Below are positions 54,661 to 63,557 of a DNA stretch of 64,000 nucleotides, in pieces. Position 1 is the first letter of the stretch; each line of letters starts with the position of its first letter. The notes beneath the pieces were generated by a model that saw nothing but the letters and a program-made list of their open reading frames with translations, ran no database searches and was not told the origin of the DNA. Source of the DNA: Acinetobacter calcoaceticus ANC 3811 (GTDB lineage: Bacteria; Pseudomonadota; Gammaproteobacteria; Pseudomonadales; Moraxellaceae); NCBI RefSeq assembly GCF_000399665.1, contig NZ_KB976986.1, positions 879,131 to 943,130 of the forward strand. Direction: 5' to 3'. A program made the translations under genes and the position numbers.

Positions 54661-55464
54661 CTAAACTTTCAAGCTGCGGTGAATTAATTTGTCAAAGATC
54701 TTTGCAGGTGCAAATCGTCTTAACGCTTTTAAGTTTTTTGCAGTTTTTCCTGCTGTGTAGCGTGGTACGACCTGTTGGCTTTGAATGACGGTTAAAATTG
54801 TATTGGCAACCACACTCGGGTCATCTGACTTATTAATTGAATTAATCATTTGTTTATGTAGCTTTTCACGAGTTTGATCGTAAAAAGAAATTTTATTGTC
54901 TGCTTCGAGTAAGTTTACTCCCAAAGACGTATTGGTGTAAGCAGGTTCAATAAGTGACACACGAATGCCTTGAGATCTTAATTCGTGATCTAAAGATTCA
55001 GAGTAACCTTCAAGTGCATGTTTTGAAGCAGAGTAAAGTGCACCAAAAGGCATTGGTAAAAGCCCAAGAATTGAACTGATATTTATGATCAATCCTGATT
55101 TTTTCTGACGCATGTATGGAATTACCGCACGAGTCATGCGAACTGCACCAAAAAAGTTGGTATCAAAAATAGCCTGTGCTTGCTGCATTGAACTTTCTTC
55201 GGCACCAGCAGGTGCAATTGCAAATCCTGCATTGTTAATTAAAACATCAATTTTGCCTTCGTTTGCGATGACTTTTTCAATAGCTTGAGCAACTGAATTC
55301 TCTTGATTTACATCTAACTCAATAAGATGAAACTTATGTTTTGATGGATTTTTTGCTCGTCGACTTGTGCCATAAACAATAAATCCTGCCTCATGTAAAA
55401 GCTCTGCGGTTGCTAAGCCAATACCCGAAGATGCGCCTGTAATCAGAACCACTTTGCCAGCCAT
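54661..55464 (-). CDS. SDR family oxidoreductase
   Basis: A 267-residue short-chain dehydrogenase: VLITGASSGIGLATA at the N terminus, INNAGFAIAP, catalytic Ser in NISSILGL, Tyr-Lys in LYSASKHALEG and EPAYTNTSLG. TSRRAKN after strand 2 suggests NADP(H). GAGTGAGGAACATCAT favours the Met at 55464 over an ATG at 55530 with no such site. It is divergent from the alpha/beta hydrolase series; sites for the HxlR regulator may lie between. Confidence 0.88.
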   Translation of the reverse strand: MAGKVVLITGASSGIGLATAELLHEAGFIVYGTSRRAKNPSKHKFHLIELDVNQENSVAQAIEKVIANEGKIDVLINNAGFAIAPAGAEESSMQQAQAIFDTNFFGAVRMTRAVIPYMRQKKSGLIINISSILGLLPMPFGALYSASKHALEGYSESLDHELRSQGIRVSLIEPAYTNTSLGVNLLEADNKISFYDQTREKLHKQMINSINKSDDPSVVANTILTVIQSQQVVPRYTAGKTAKNLKALRRFAPAKIFDKLIHRSLKV

Positions 55465-55550
55465 ATGATGTTCCTCACTCAAATTTTGTAGCCAATTCAC
55501 GAATGAATTTTGGCTTGATTTTTTCATCATAATCTAAAAATAAAATAGTT

Positions 55551-55616
55551 ACTACTAAAAAGATAGTGACAATACATTTTTGCCTGTGTATAGTTAGTAT
55601 TAAATCGATACTAACT
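55551..55616. promoter_or_regulatory. candidate HxlR sites in the SDR-hydrolase divergent gap
   Basis: ACTACTAAAAA (55551-55561) matches exactly 59827-59837, before the HxlR gene. AGTTAGTAT (55592-55600) and ATACTAACT (55608-55616) are perfect 9-base arms; ACTAAC also appears in the HxlR upstream region. Confidence 0.55.
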
Positions 55617-55702
55617 CTGTTTTTTATCTTTTCTCCCTTTGAAAGATCACTCATAAAAAACAGATGAATCAGATCAATGAATTAAATTTGAGGATCAGAG
55701 AA

Positions 55703-56716
55703 ATGAATTTTTTATTAAATACAGTGGCTATGAGTTTGACGGCGTTATCTGTTTTTAGCGCTCCCTTTACTCAGGCAGAGGTTGTGCCATCGGTTTCTTT
55801 TAATGAACCATCAATTCAGGCCCATAAAGTGTCATCAAGTGCTGTTAGCAATCCGCAAGAAGGGCAACACGCCGAGCAACATACAAATTGGAAAAATGTA
55901 CCAACTCAATTTATTCGTGCGGGTGACGTTAACTTTGCTTATAGAGAATATGGTCAACAAAACGGTGGGACACCTGTCATTTTTTTAAACCATTTAGCTG
56001 CTGTTCTAGATAACTGGGACCCACGGATTATTGATGGAATTGCGGCTAAACATCATGTTGTGGTGTTTGATAATCGTGGTGTTGGTGCTTCTACGGGTAA
56101 ACCAGCCCAGTCGATTGAGCAGATGGCAGATGATGCGATTGCTTTTATTCAAGCTAAAGGATTTAAAAAGGTTGATTTATTTGGCTTCTCGATGGGTGGC
56201 ATGATTTCACAAGAGATTGCTCTTAAACAGCCGAATTTAATTCGAAAAATGATTTTGTCGGGAACTGGCCCTGCTGGTGGTACAGGCATTAGTACCGTGG
56301 GGCGAATTTCTAATTGGGATTTAGTCCGTGGAATGGTGACTGGTCAAGACCCTAAAGTTTATCTTTTCTTCACACGTACAGAAAATGGTAAAGCTGCTGC
56401 AAAACAGTTTATTCAACGTATTAATGAACGTACTGAAAATCGCGATAAAGAAATCACTATTTCTGCCTATCGTGCCCAGCTTAAAGCACTCAAAAAATGG
56501 GGCAGTAAAAAACCTGCTGACCTTTCTGTGATTCAACAACCTGTGTTAGTTGCCAATGGTGATCATGACCGAATGGTTCCAACCGTGAACACCTATGATT
56601 TGGCAAAACGTTTACCGAATAACTCTCTGGTTATCTATCCAGATGCAGGCCATGGTGGCATTTTTCAGTTTCATGATGATTTTGTAAAACAATCACTTAC
56701 ATTCTTAGCTAAATAA
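55703..56716 (+). CDS. alpha/beta hydrolase with signal peptide
   Basis: A 337-residue alpha/beta hydrolase, exported by its N terminus (FLLNTVAMSLTALSVFSAP, cleavage near TQA/E). The nucleophile Ser is in FGFSMGGM, the acid in ANGDHDRMVP and the His in PDAGHGG. The Met at 55703 follows GAGGATCAGAGAA; the Met 39 bases earlier would add a charged stretch before the signal. It is a paralogue of the next gene, which lacks a signal peptide. The substrate is unknown. Confidence 0.86.
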   Translation: MNFLLNTVAMSLTALSVFSAPFTQAEVVPSVSFNEPSIQAHKVSSSAVSNPQEGQHAEQHTNWKNVPTQFIRAGDVNFAYREYGQQNGGTPVIFLNHLAAVLDNWDPRIIDGIAAKHHVVVFDNRGVGASTGKPAQSIEQMADDAIAFIQAKGFKKVDLFGFSMGGMISQEIALKQPNLIRKMILSGTGPAGGTGISTVGRISNWDLVRGMVTGQDPKVYLFFTRTENGKAAAKQFIQRINERTENRDKEITISAYRAQLKALKKWGSKKPADLSVIQQPVLVANGDHDRMVPTVNTYDLAKRLPNNSLVIYPDAGHGGIFQFHDDFVKQSLTFLAK

Positions 56717-56734
56717 GAACTCAAATTTAGGACA

Positions 56735-57604
56735 ATGACGATGACAACAATTACACACCAAACAGCGGAGACTCAATTTATTGAAGTAGATGGAGCAAAT
56801 TTTGCCTATCGTCGATGGGGTAACTCAAACGCAGGGCAACCACCGCTATTTTTTCTTCAACACTTCCGAGGCGGTTTAGACAATTGGGACCCAATCATTA
56901 CCAATGGTTTAGCACAAGGGCGTGAAGTCATTTTGTTTAATGGTCGAGGCATTGCTTCATCTACAGGTCAGCCTCGTACCCGTATTGAAGATATGGCAGA
57001 CGACGCAGCAGCAGTCATTCGCGGATTGGGCCTAAAACAAGTTGATTTATTAGGCTTTTCACTCGGCGGGTTTCAGGCACAAGATTTAGTACGCCGTCAT
57101 CCTGAACTAGTAAGAAAACTTATGCTTTTAGGTACTGGCCCACGAGGGGGCAAACCACGTGGAGATGATCCAGACGTGGCTGCCTTGGTATTAAAGCATG
57201 CAACGACTGCTGTGCCATCTGAAGAAGACTTTCTCTTTTTATTTTTTGGCCGATCTGAAGCTGCTATTCAAGCGGGTCATAAATTTTGGAAACGTCGACA
57301 TGAACGCAAAGATCAAGACACGCCAAGCTCAGTTGAAGTTATGCAGGCACAGATAGAAGCCAATATGCATTTTTTACCTAAACTTGATGAACAAGATCCA
57401 TTTGCGCATTTACGTGAGATTAAACAACCTACTTTCATTTTAAATGGTGTAGATGATGTGATGATTCCAACCATCAATGCATACCACATGGCACGTAACA
57501 TTCCAAATGCTCAGCTATTTATCTATCCAGACGCAGGACATGGTGCCCAATTTCAGTACCCTGAACGCTTTGTAAAACATGCAATCCAGTTTTTAGATGA
57601 ATAA
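56735..57604 (+). CDS. alpha/beta hydrolase (cytoplasmic paralogue)
   Basis: A 289-residue alpha/beta hydrolase. FLQHFRGGLDNWDPI is the oxyanion region, GFSLGGFQ holds Ser, LNGVDDVMIP the acid and PDAGHGAQ the His. It starts 19 bases after its exported paralogue, and shares NWDP, RGxGxSTGxP-like and DAGHG blocks with it, so it arose by tandem duplication. A second ATG two codons in is equally possible. Confidence 0.87.
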   Translation: MTMTTITHQTAETQFIEVDGANFAYRRWGNSNAGQPPLFFLQHFRGGLDNWDPIITNGLAQGREVILFNGRGIASSTGQPRTRIEDMADDAAAVIRGLGLKQVDLLGFSLGGFQAQDLVRRHPELVRKLMLLGTGPRGGKPRGDDPDVAALVLKHATTAVPSEEDFLFLFFGRSEAAIQAGHKFWKRRHERKDQDTPSSVEVMQAQIEANMHFLPKLDEQDPFAHLREIKQPTFILNGVDDVMIPTINAYHMARNIPNAQLFIYPDAGHGAQFQYPERFVKHAIQFLDE

Positions 57605-57652
57605 TACTCATGAGTTCGGTCCATTCAATTTGATGAATCAAGAAGATAAAAA

Positions 57653-58039
57653 ATGATGAAATTTAGATTATTGCTGTGGATGCTGACCAAGCTCATGCAG
57701 CGTGCTGTAAAAAAGAATCCGAAATGTGCAGCTTTTGTGAAGGATAAAAATGTCATCTTTCAGATTCAGACCGCAAGTGGTGAAGGGCGCTATTTTGAAG
57801 TGAAAAATGGCAAGATTAACTCTTACTCTGGGCTAACCAAGTCACCAAGTTTTACCTGTACGTTTAAAACGGGTAGCAAAGGGTTTGCAGTATTGTCAGC
57901 GAAAGACAGTGTAAACACTTTTTTAACTGCACTTAAAACACAAGACCTTGTCATTAACGGAAATTTTGTAGATGTCATGTGGTTTCAAAGTTTAGTGGAC
58001 TTTATTCAACCTCATTCAAAATCTTCTTTAACCGTGTGA
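57653..58039 (+). CDS. SCP2-like sterol/lipid-binding domain protein
   Basis: A 128-residue protein that resembles the SCP2 fold: FQIQTASGEGRYFEVKNGKI and PSFTCTFKTGSKGFAVLSAK in parts, with the usual last element LVINGNFVDVMWFQSLVDFI. The N terminus (LLLWMLTKLMQRAV) is a hydrophobic, amphipathic helix. SCP2-like proteins bind hydrophobic ligands. It lies between a hydrolase and an Old Yellow Enzyme, suggesting a lipophilic substrate for the cluster. Confidence 0.75.
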   Translation: MMKFRLLLWMLTKLMQRAVKKNPKCAAFVKDKNVIFQIQTASGEGRYFEVKNGKINSYSGLTKSPSFTCTFKTGSKGFAVLSAKDSVNTFLTALKTQDLVINGNFVDVMWFQSLVDFIQPHSKSSLTV

Positions 58040-58048
58040 GATAAGGCC

Positions 58049-59299
58049 ATGACTCATCTGCAATTAAAAATGAATCTTTTGAATCAGCCTTTAACTTTGC
58101 CGAATGGAATCATTATTCCAAATCGCTTAGCAAAGGCTGCAACTAGTGAAACCTTAGCCACCTATTCAAATAATCCAACCGAAAAGCATATTCGGCTATA
58201 TCAGCGTTGGGCTGCCTCAGGTATTGGAATGATCATAACGGGTAATATTATGATTGACCGCAAAGCCTTAGGTGAGGCTGGTAATGTAGTGGTTGAGGAT
58301 GAACGTGATTTTGCAATTTTACAGAAATGGGCAAAATCCGTGACTGGACAAGGTTCTCAATTGTGGGCACAGTTGAATCATCCGGGGAAACAATCACCGA
58401 AAGGATTAAATGTACGTAACATTTCTGCATCTGCAGCGCCATTTGGTGCAGAAATGCAGGCTTTATTTGCGACGCCTGATGAAGCTACAGAAGCAGAGAT
58501 TTTAGAAATTATTCAACGCTTTGGTCGTAGCGCAGCGATTTGTAAAAAGGCTGGATTTAGTGGAGTCGAGATTCATGCTGCTCATGGTTATCTCATAAAT
58601 CAGTTTTTATCACCTTTACATAATTTAAGAAATGATGAATGGGGTGGCACATCTGAAAAACGTCGCCGTTTTTTAATGGAAGTTTATGCCGAAATCCGTA
58701 AACAAGTAGGTAAAGAGTTTCCGATTGCGATTAAGCTTAACTCGGCAGACTTTCAAAAAGGTGGTTTTACCGAGCAAGACTCTTTAAAAACCATTCAGGC
58801 TTTAGCAGATGCAGGCATTGATCTTATAGAAATATCAGGCGGCACCTATGAGTCTGGCGTAGCCAAAGCGCCACAAAAAGCATCGACAATTGTACGAGAA
58901 GCTTTCTTTATTGATTTCGCAGAAAAAGTAAGAAAACTCGTAAAAACACCTTTAATGGTGACAGGTGGTTTTCGAACTGTAGAAGGTATGAATCAAGCTT
59001 TGCAGTCTCAAGCATGTGATGTTATTGGGATTGCAAGAATTATGGCCATTGAACCTGATGTACCCAAATCTTTACTGGCAGGTAAAAATGGTCTTCAGTC
59101 GGTGCATCATATTAAAACAGGTATTAAGAAGATCGATAGCCTGGGTATTATGGAAGTACTTTGGTACACCCAACAACTAAAACGCATTGGAAAAGGTAAA
59201 GAACCGAAACCTAAAGAAAGTGGTTTATGGGCATTTATTAAATCAGTTTTACGCAGTGGTTGGGGAACGTATGCCACTCAACGCACACGGGCAAAATAA
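58049..59299 (+). CDS. NADH:flavin oxidoreductase, Old Yellow Enzyme family
   Basis: A 416-residue FMN enzyme with the OYE TIM barrel. IPNRLAKAATSE is the N-terminal signature, WAQLNHPGKQ follows, HAAHGYLINQFLSP carries the substrate-binding His pair, and the end VTGGFRTVEGM and VIGIARI bind FMN phosphate. It reduces activated alkenes with NAD(P)H. It follows the SCP2-like gene by 9 bases. A second, more distant member begins at 63558. Confidence 0.9.
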   Translation: MTHLQLKMNLLNQPLTLPNGIIIPNRLAKAATSETLATYSNNPTEKHIRLYQRWAASGIGMIITGNIMIDRKALGEAGNVVVEDERDFAILQKWAKSVTGQGSQLWAQLNHPGKQSPKGLNVRNISASAAPFGAEMQALFATPDEATEAEILEIIQRFGRSAAICKKAGFSGVEIHAAHGYLINQFLSPLHNLRNDEWGGTSEKRRRFLMEVYAEIRKQVGKEFPIAIKLNSADFQKGGFTEQDSLKTIQALADAGIDLIEISGGTYESGVAKAPQKASTIVREAFFIDFAEKVRKLVKTPLMVTGGFRTVEGMNQALQSQACDVIGIARIMAIEPDVPKSLLAGKNGLQSVHHIKTGIKKIDSLGIMEVLWYTQQLKRIGKGKEPKPKESGLWAFIKSVLRSGWGTYATQRTRAK

Positions 59300-59324
59300 C
59301 CCATTTACTTTACCTTAGGCCAAT

Positions 59325-59349
59325 AAAAAGCACTCTTATTGAGTGCTTT
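59325..59349 (+). terminator. terminator after the Old Yellow Enzyme gene
   Basis: AAAAGCACTC and GAGTGCTTTT surround a 5-base loop, 26 bases after the stop, before the convergent HxlR gene; it may work both ways. Confidence 0.85.
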
Positions 59350-59361
59350 TATATATTTATA

Positions 59362-59802
59362 TTATTCGCCTTTTTGACTAATCGGACGGGTACCAATTTC
59401 AGCACCAGTCATCTGATCAATCACAATAGGCTTAATTTCAGTGCCTTGTTCTGCATCAATGAAAGTCACCATCTTTTCGGGGTGTTCAAAGGGTTTATAT
59501 TTTCGCCCCCATGCACCGATAACAAATAAAGCTGGTAAAAAATCTTTACCCGCTTGAGTTAACACATATTCTTCACGTGGTGGATGTTCAGAGTATTGTC
59601 TTTTTTCAAGTAAGCCTTCGTCGACTAAAACCGATAACCGCTTTGTTAGCATGGTTGGCGCAATACCTAAGCTTTTGCGGAACTGATCAAAACGTGTAAA
59701 ACCTGCATGAGCATCTCGTAATATCAACATGCTCCACGCATCACCTAAAACTGAAAGTGTTCTGGCGATTGGGCAGACTTCAAGATTGCTATTTTTACTC
59801 AT
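59362..59802 (-). CDS. HxlR family transcriptional regulator
   Basis: A 146-residue HxlR winged-helix protein. CPIARTLSVLGDAWSMLILR is the family start, with the conserved Cys that senses electrophiles in some members, followed by FDQFRKSLGIAPTMLTKRLS and the wing PPREEYVLTQAG. It faces the OYE gene across a terminator. Shared motifs before this gene and in the SDR-hydrolase gap suggest that it controls both arms of the 53.6-59.3 kb cluster. Confidence 0.9.
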   Translation of the reverse strand: MSKNSNLEVCPIARTLSVLGDAWSMLILRDAHAGFTRFDQFRKSLGIAPTMLTKRLSVLVDEGLLEKRQYSEHPPREEYVLTQAGKDFLPALFVIGAWGRKYKPFEHPEKMVTFIDAEQGTEIKPIVIDQMTGAEIGTRPISQKGE

Positions 59803-59816
59803 ATCAAATTAATAAA

Positions 59817-59846
59817 CTTAGTGGTAACTACTAAAAAAATACTAAC
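59817..59846. promoter_or_regulatory. candidate HxlR autoregulatory site
   Basis: TTAGT, ACTAA and ACTAAC half-sites occur around 59818-59846, and ACTACTAAAAA (59827-59837) matches 55551-55561. It lies 15 or more bases before the HxlR start. Confidence 0.5.
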
Positions 59847-59961
59847 ATAGTTCTATTTGATAAGCTATTAAGCGCTTGTATCAGGCAAGTAAAAGGGATG
59901 TATCTCTAAGAGAGATTTTAGCTTAAGTACCAAACTTAGGAGTTTTACAGACGCTGTATTC

Positions 59962-61008
59962 TTATTGATTCTTTCTAAATGTAATGGGTGTTTGACCTGT
60001 CCATTTCTTAAAAGCTCGCGTGAAATTTGTAGGTTGTATATAGCCGAGATAAAGTGCAATTTCTTGTATATCCATATCACTCGTAAGTAACAAGTGTTCA
60101 GCTTCTTTTTGTTGAGCCTCTTCAAGTAATTGAATATATGAAGAACCCACTTGGTTCAAATGGCGCCGTAATGTTCGGCTGGACATATTTAAGCGATTGG
60201 CAATTTCATCAAATGAAGGATAACCAATCTGTGGTTTGAGGTTTAGTTCAGCTTTTACGGTCAGGCATATATCTTTAATTTGCTCGGAAAAACGAATTTG
60301 TTCAGCTTCACACTGTGCCAGAGCTTGTTTAAAAGCAATCGGATCTGCCATTTTAATGGGTAAATCTAGAAGCTTTTTAGTATATCGAATTTGATTAGTC
60401 GCTTGGTTAAAGCGAATAGATGGCAGTAAGTGTTGATACGCTGGGTGATAGGTGGGTTCAGGCCAATCTACCCATAACTCGATTTCAGCAGAATCATGTT
60501 CTATCAAGAATTGGCCAGTTTGAATCACACCAATCATTAAACATTCATAAAAAAAGCGTCTAAGCGTTTCCGCTTGTTCGGGTTGATTGCTGACAATTGG
60601 GTGAGTTTCATTAATTTCAATAATAGAAAACTCATTATTTTCAAGCAAAGCAATACGATAATCTTTTAATCGCATATTAAAGAATTGCGTTGAAACCTCA
60701 ATGGCCTGTCGCAGGTTTGGACTACTCATAAGGGCGTATCCCATCGGACCATGAGCAGTTAAACGCAGTTTTAATCCATATTCATATCCTAAACCTGAAT
60801 CTTTCGACAATAACAGGCTTTCCCACGCCAGTTTAGACCACTGTACGGGAGTAATTCGCGCATCTAGTTGATCTAAAAGGTTTAAGGGAATTTTACTTTT
60901 CTTCAAAATTTCAAGGGCTGAAAACCCTTTGTCGACCATGATTTCTAACAATAAATGCGCATAAGAAATAGGAATACTGGCTTTGGAAAGCCCATAAGGA
61001 TCTTTCAT
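59962..61008 (-). CDS. AraC family transcriptional regulator
   Basis: A 348-residue AraC-type regulator. Residues about 20-200 form the OruR/ArgR-like sensing domain; the C-terminal 100 residues are two helix-turn-helices, with PSFDEIANRLNMSSRTLRRH and DIQEIALYLGYIQPTNFTRA, ending FKKWTGQTPITFRKN. It is divergent from the SDR-acetoacetate decarboxylase series across 107 bases, and probably activates it. The ribosome site is weak. Confidence 0.9.
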   Translation of the reverse strand: MKDPYGLSKASIPISYAHLLLEIMVDKGFSALEILKKSKIPLNLLDQLDARITPVQWSKLAWESLLLSKDSGLGYEYGLKLRLTAHGPMGYALMSSPNLRQAIEVSTQFFNMRLKDYRIALLENNEFSIIEINETHPIVSNQPEQAETLRRFFYECLMIGVIQTGQFLIEHDSAEIELWVDWPEPTYHPAYQHLLPSIRFNQATNQIRYTKKLLDLPIKMADPIAFKQALAQCEAEQIRFSEQIKDICLTVKAELNLKPQIGYPSFDEIANRLNMSSRTLRRHLNQVGSSYIQLLEEAQQKEAEHLLLTSDMDIQEIALYLGYIQPTNFTRAFKKWTGQTPITFRKNQ

Positions 61009-61115
61009 ATTGTTTTTTATTGTGGCCGAAAATGATTATCAGTATGTCTGATCCACATCTCACGCTCAAGTTAAAAATTCGGAATAATCAAATTATTGTA
61101 TTTTGAGCATCAATT

Positions 61116-61919
61116 ATGAGCTTACCTATTCCACAAGCTTCCTCTCGAGTTGTGATTACTGGTGCTTCATCAGGCATTGGTGAACAGCTAGCAAAACAGT
61201 TTGCTATGCGCGGTTATTCATTAGTTTTAGTGGCACGTCGTGTAGACAAACTCGAGGCACTCGCAGAAAAACTAAAAGCCGAATATCAAATATCTATAGA
61301 TTTATATCCATGTGATTTGGGAGATCGGACGGCGCGAGCTAAATTTCGCCATTATTTAGAAAATATTGAAGTAGCCATTCTTTGTAATAACGCTGGATTT
61401 GCGACTTTTGGTTGTTTGCAAGATTTAGATGCAGACCGAGAGCGTGAAGAAGTTGAAGTTAATTCGGTGGCAATTCATGACCTGACTTTAGCCGTGTTGC
61501 CACAAATGATTAAAAGAAAAGCTGGGGCAATACTGATTGTAGGGTCAACTTCTGGTCATCAGCCAACTCCAGCAAATGCAACTTATGCAGCAAGTAAAGC
61601 CTTTGCCAACTCTTTTGCCGAATCATTACATAGCGAACTTAAAGGGACTTGTGTGAGTTGTACGTTGCTGGCACCGGGGCCAACCAAAACTGGTTTTAAT
61701 GAAGTTGCAGGCATTACAAAAATTGATGGTGTTGGTGGCGGGCTTGTTTGGGTAACCGCAGAACGCGTTGCCAAAGAAGCCATTCAGGGTATGGATCGAA
61801 ATTGTAGAATTGTGATTCCGGGGTTTGTGGCACAGGCCCAAACCCTTGGGGGACGCTACACACCGCGCATTATTTTGCTGCCCATTCTTAAACAAGTATT
61901 TTCGAGATTAAGCCCATGA
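61116..61919 (+). CDS. SDR family oxidoreductase
   Basis: A 267-residue short-chain dehydrogenase: VVITGASSGIGEQLA, CNNAGFATFG, catalytic Ser in IVGSTSGH, Tyr-Lys in TYAASKAFANS, and APGPTKTGF. ARRVDKLEAL after strand 2 indicates NADP(H). It is first of a tight plus-strand series and overlaps the next gene by 4 bases. No strong ribosome site is seen before the ATG. Confidence 0.88.
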   Translation: MSLPIPQASSRVVITGASSGIGEQLAKQFAMRGYSLVLVARRVDKLEALAEKLKAEYQISIDLYPCDLGDRTARAKFRHYLENIEVAILCNNAGFATFGCLQDLDADREREEVEVNSVAIHDLTLAVLPQMIKRKAGAILIVGSTSGHQPTPANATYAASKAFANSFAESLHSELKGTCVSCTLLAPGPTKTGFNEVAGITKIDGVGGGLVWVTAERVAKEAIQGMDRNCRIVIPGFVAQAQTLGGRYTPRIILLPILKQVFSRLSP

Positions 61920-62662
61920 AACAGTTGATTAATGACTTACGTGTGCCTGTGGCTTTAGCCAATCTTGGCAATAAGCTTTATCACAATGCTCAATATTTGA
62001 CTGCTGTCGTTGAAGTCGATGAAAAAGCGATGGCGCGCTGGTTACCGTCTGGAATGACACTGGTTAAACCTGCCAGAGCCGATCTGTTTTGTGCGTATTT
62101 CCCTGAAAATGTCTATACGGGCGCTTACCATGAAGCGGGTTTATTTGTTCATATTAAAGTTGGCAACAAAACTGGAATCTTTTGTCCTTGGATGATTTTG
62201 GATGATGACCGCGCCATGATTATTGGTCGTGAATTGCTCGGCTATCCTAAAAAGATGGGTGAAATTAGCTGGGAAAATGATGGAAAACGCATTTTAAGCA
62301 AAGCTTCACGCCGAGGCACAACACTTATTGAAATGGAAGCCAAGCTGGGTGAAGTCATTCATGATGCACCTCCAATTTTAGGATTACCACATCGGAATAT
62401 TACGGGTGGACTAGGAATTGGTTTACCACGTGAAGTTCGATTTACGCCGAAAGAGCACCCAGTTGAAGTGCGTCAGGTTGAAATGAAGTTGCGTTTTACA
62501 GGCACAGCAAATGATCCTTTACATGATATGGGGTTAGGCAAGGTTGTTGAGGCCAGATTACATCGAGTTGATTTATCGGGTGGGTTAATTCCACCGATTC
62601 AAATACCTCGTTTACGCACGCCGTTATTTTTATTACGTCAGTTTAATCCACGCGTTTTATAA
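61916..62662 (+). CDS. acetoacetate decarboxylase family protein
   Basis: A 248-residue protein of the acetoacetate decarboxylase superfamily. The block GRELLGYPKKMGEISWE matches the ADC region with the Schiff-base Lys (GYPKK), followed by GEVIHDAPPILGLP and the closing strands. Superfamily members include decarboxylases and also aldolase-dehydratases that do not decarboxylate. It shares ATGA with the SDR gene, so a beta-keto substrate handed over by the SDR is a reasonable inference. Confidence 0.84.
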   Translation: MKQLINDLRVPVALANLGNKLYHNAQYLTAVVEVDEKAMARWLPSGMTLVKPARADLFCAYFPENVYTGAYHEAGLFVHIKVGNKTGIFCPWMILDDDRAMIIGRELLGYPKKMGEISWENDGKRILSKASRRGTTLIEMEAKLGEVIHDAPPILGLPHRNITGGLGIGLPREVRFTPKEHPVEVRQVEMKLRFTGTANDPLHDMGLGKVVEARLHRVDLSGGLIPPIQIPRLRTPLFLLRQFNPRVL

Positions 62663-62675
62663 CTGGAGAATAAAC

Positions 62676-63533
62676 ATGAATGCATTCTTTCAGTCAAAAA
62701 CCATCCAAGATTTTTCTAAAATTTCCGCATCGATCGATATTACAGTGCGCCAATTAGATTTGTCTTTTCCAGATGAAATACCAGAGTTTTGGTTTAAAGA
62801 TAATCCTTTGTTGACCATGTTATTTACTGCCTTATCAAGTGCATTTCCAGATGGTGAACGGCAGTTTATTTATAGTGTGCGTAATTATCAGGACAAAATT
62901 AGCGATCCTGTTTTGCTTAAACAAGTCCGAGCTTTTATTGGTCAAGAAGCACATCACGGTAAAGAGCACGATGCGCTTAATGCTGTCATGCTAAATAAAG
63001 GCTACCCAGTTGAACGCATTTATAAGCGTTTTAAAAAGATGAATCGTATGTTACAGCAACGGTTTTCTTTAGAACATCAGTTGGCTTGCACGGTATGTAT
63101 GGAGCATTTAACGGCAATTTTAGCGGACTATTTTATTAGTATCGCGCCTCAAGACTTAGAGTTGTTTGATGTTCATTTGCGAAAAATTTGGGCTTGGCAC
63201 GCGATTGAAGAAACAGAGCATAAAGCTGTGGCGTTTGATGTCTATCAATCTTTAGTGAATAGACCTTATTTCTTACGACTAGTGATGTTAGAAACCACGC
63301 TTTCTTTTCTCATAATTACCACCAGAGGAACAAAAGAGCTTCTAAAGGCTTCTGGCAAAAATAAAGATTTTAAAAGCCTATATGCGGGTTTGAAGTATTT
63401 GTTTGGAGGCCAAGGCGTTATCCGAAAAATTAGCCGCAGTTACTTAGATTTTTATTCTAAAGATTTCCATCCTTGGCAACACGACAACCGTGAGCAAATG
63501 ATGAAATTAAAAGACATATATCTCAATAAATGA
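62676..63533 (+). CDS. predicted metal-dependent hydrolase (PF10118-like)
   Basis: A 285-residue protein matching the PF10118 family of predicted metal-dependent hydrolases. FIGQEAHHGKEHDALN and WHAIEETEHKAVAFDVY supply Glu and His as in ferritin-like di-metal sites, and CMEHLTAI lies between them. FPDGERQFIYSVRNY precedes. The fold is mostly helical. ACTGGAGAATAAAC precedes the ATG. The true reaction is unknown; the metal-ligand pattern would also fit an oxygenase or aldehyde-related enzyme. Confidence 0.82.
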   Translation: MNAFFQSKTIQDFSKISASIDITVRQLDLSFPDEIPEFWFKDNPLLTMLFTALSSAFPDGERQFIYSVRNYQDKISDPVLLKQVRAFIGQEAHHGKEHDALNAVMLNKGYPVERIYKRFKKMNRMLQQRFSLEHQLACTVCMEHLTAILADYFISIAPQDLELFDVHLRKIWAWHAIEETEHKAVAFDVYQSLVNRPYFLRLVMLETTLSFLIITTRGTKELLKASGKNKDFKSLYAGLKYLFGGQGVIRKISRSYLDFYSKDFHPWQHDNREQMMKLKDIYLNK

Positions 63534-63557
63534 TTTTCAAATTTAGGAAGAAAGAAA

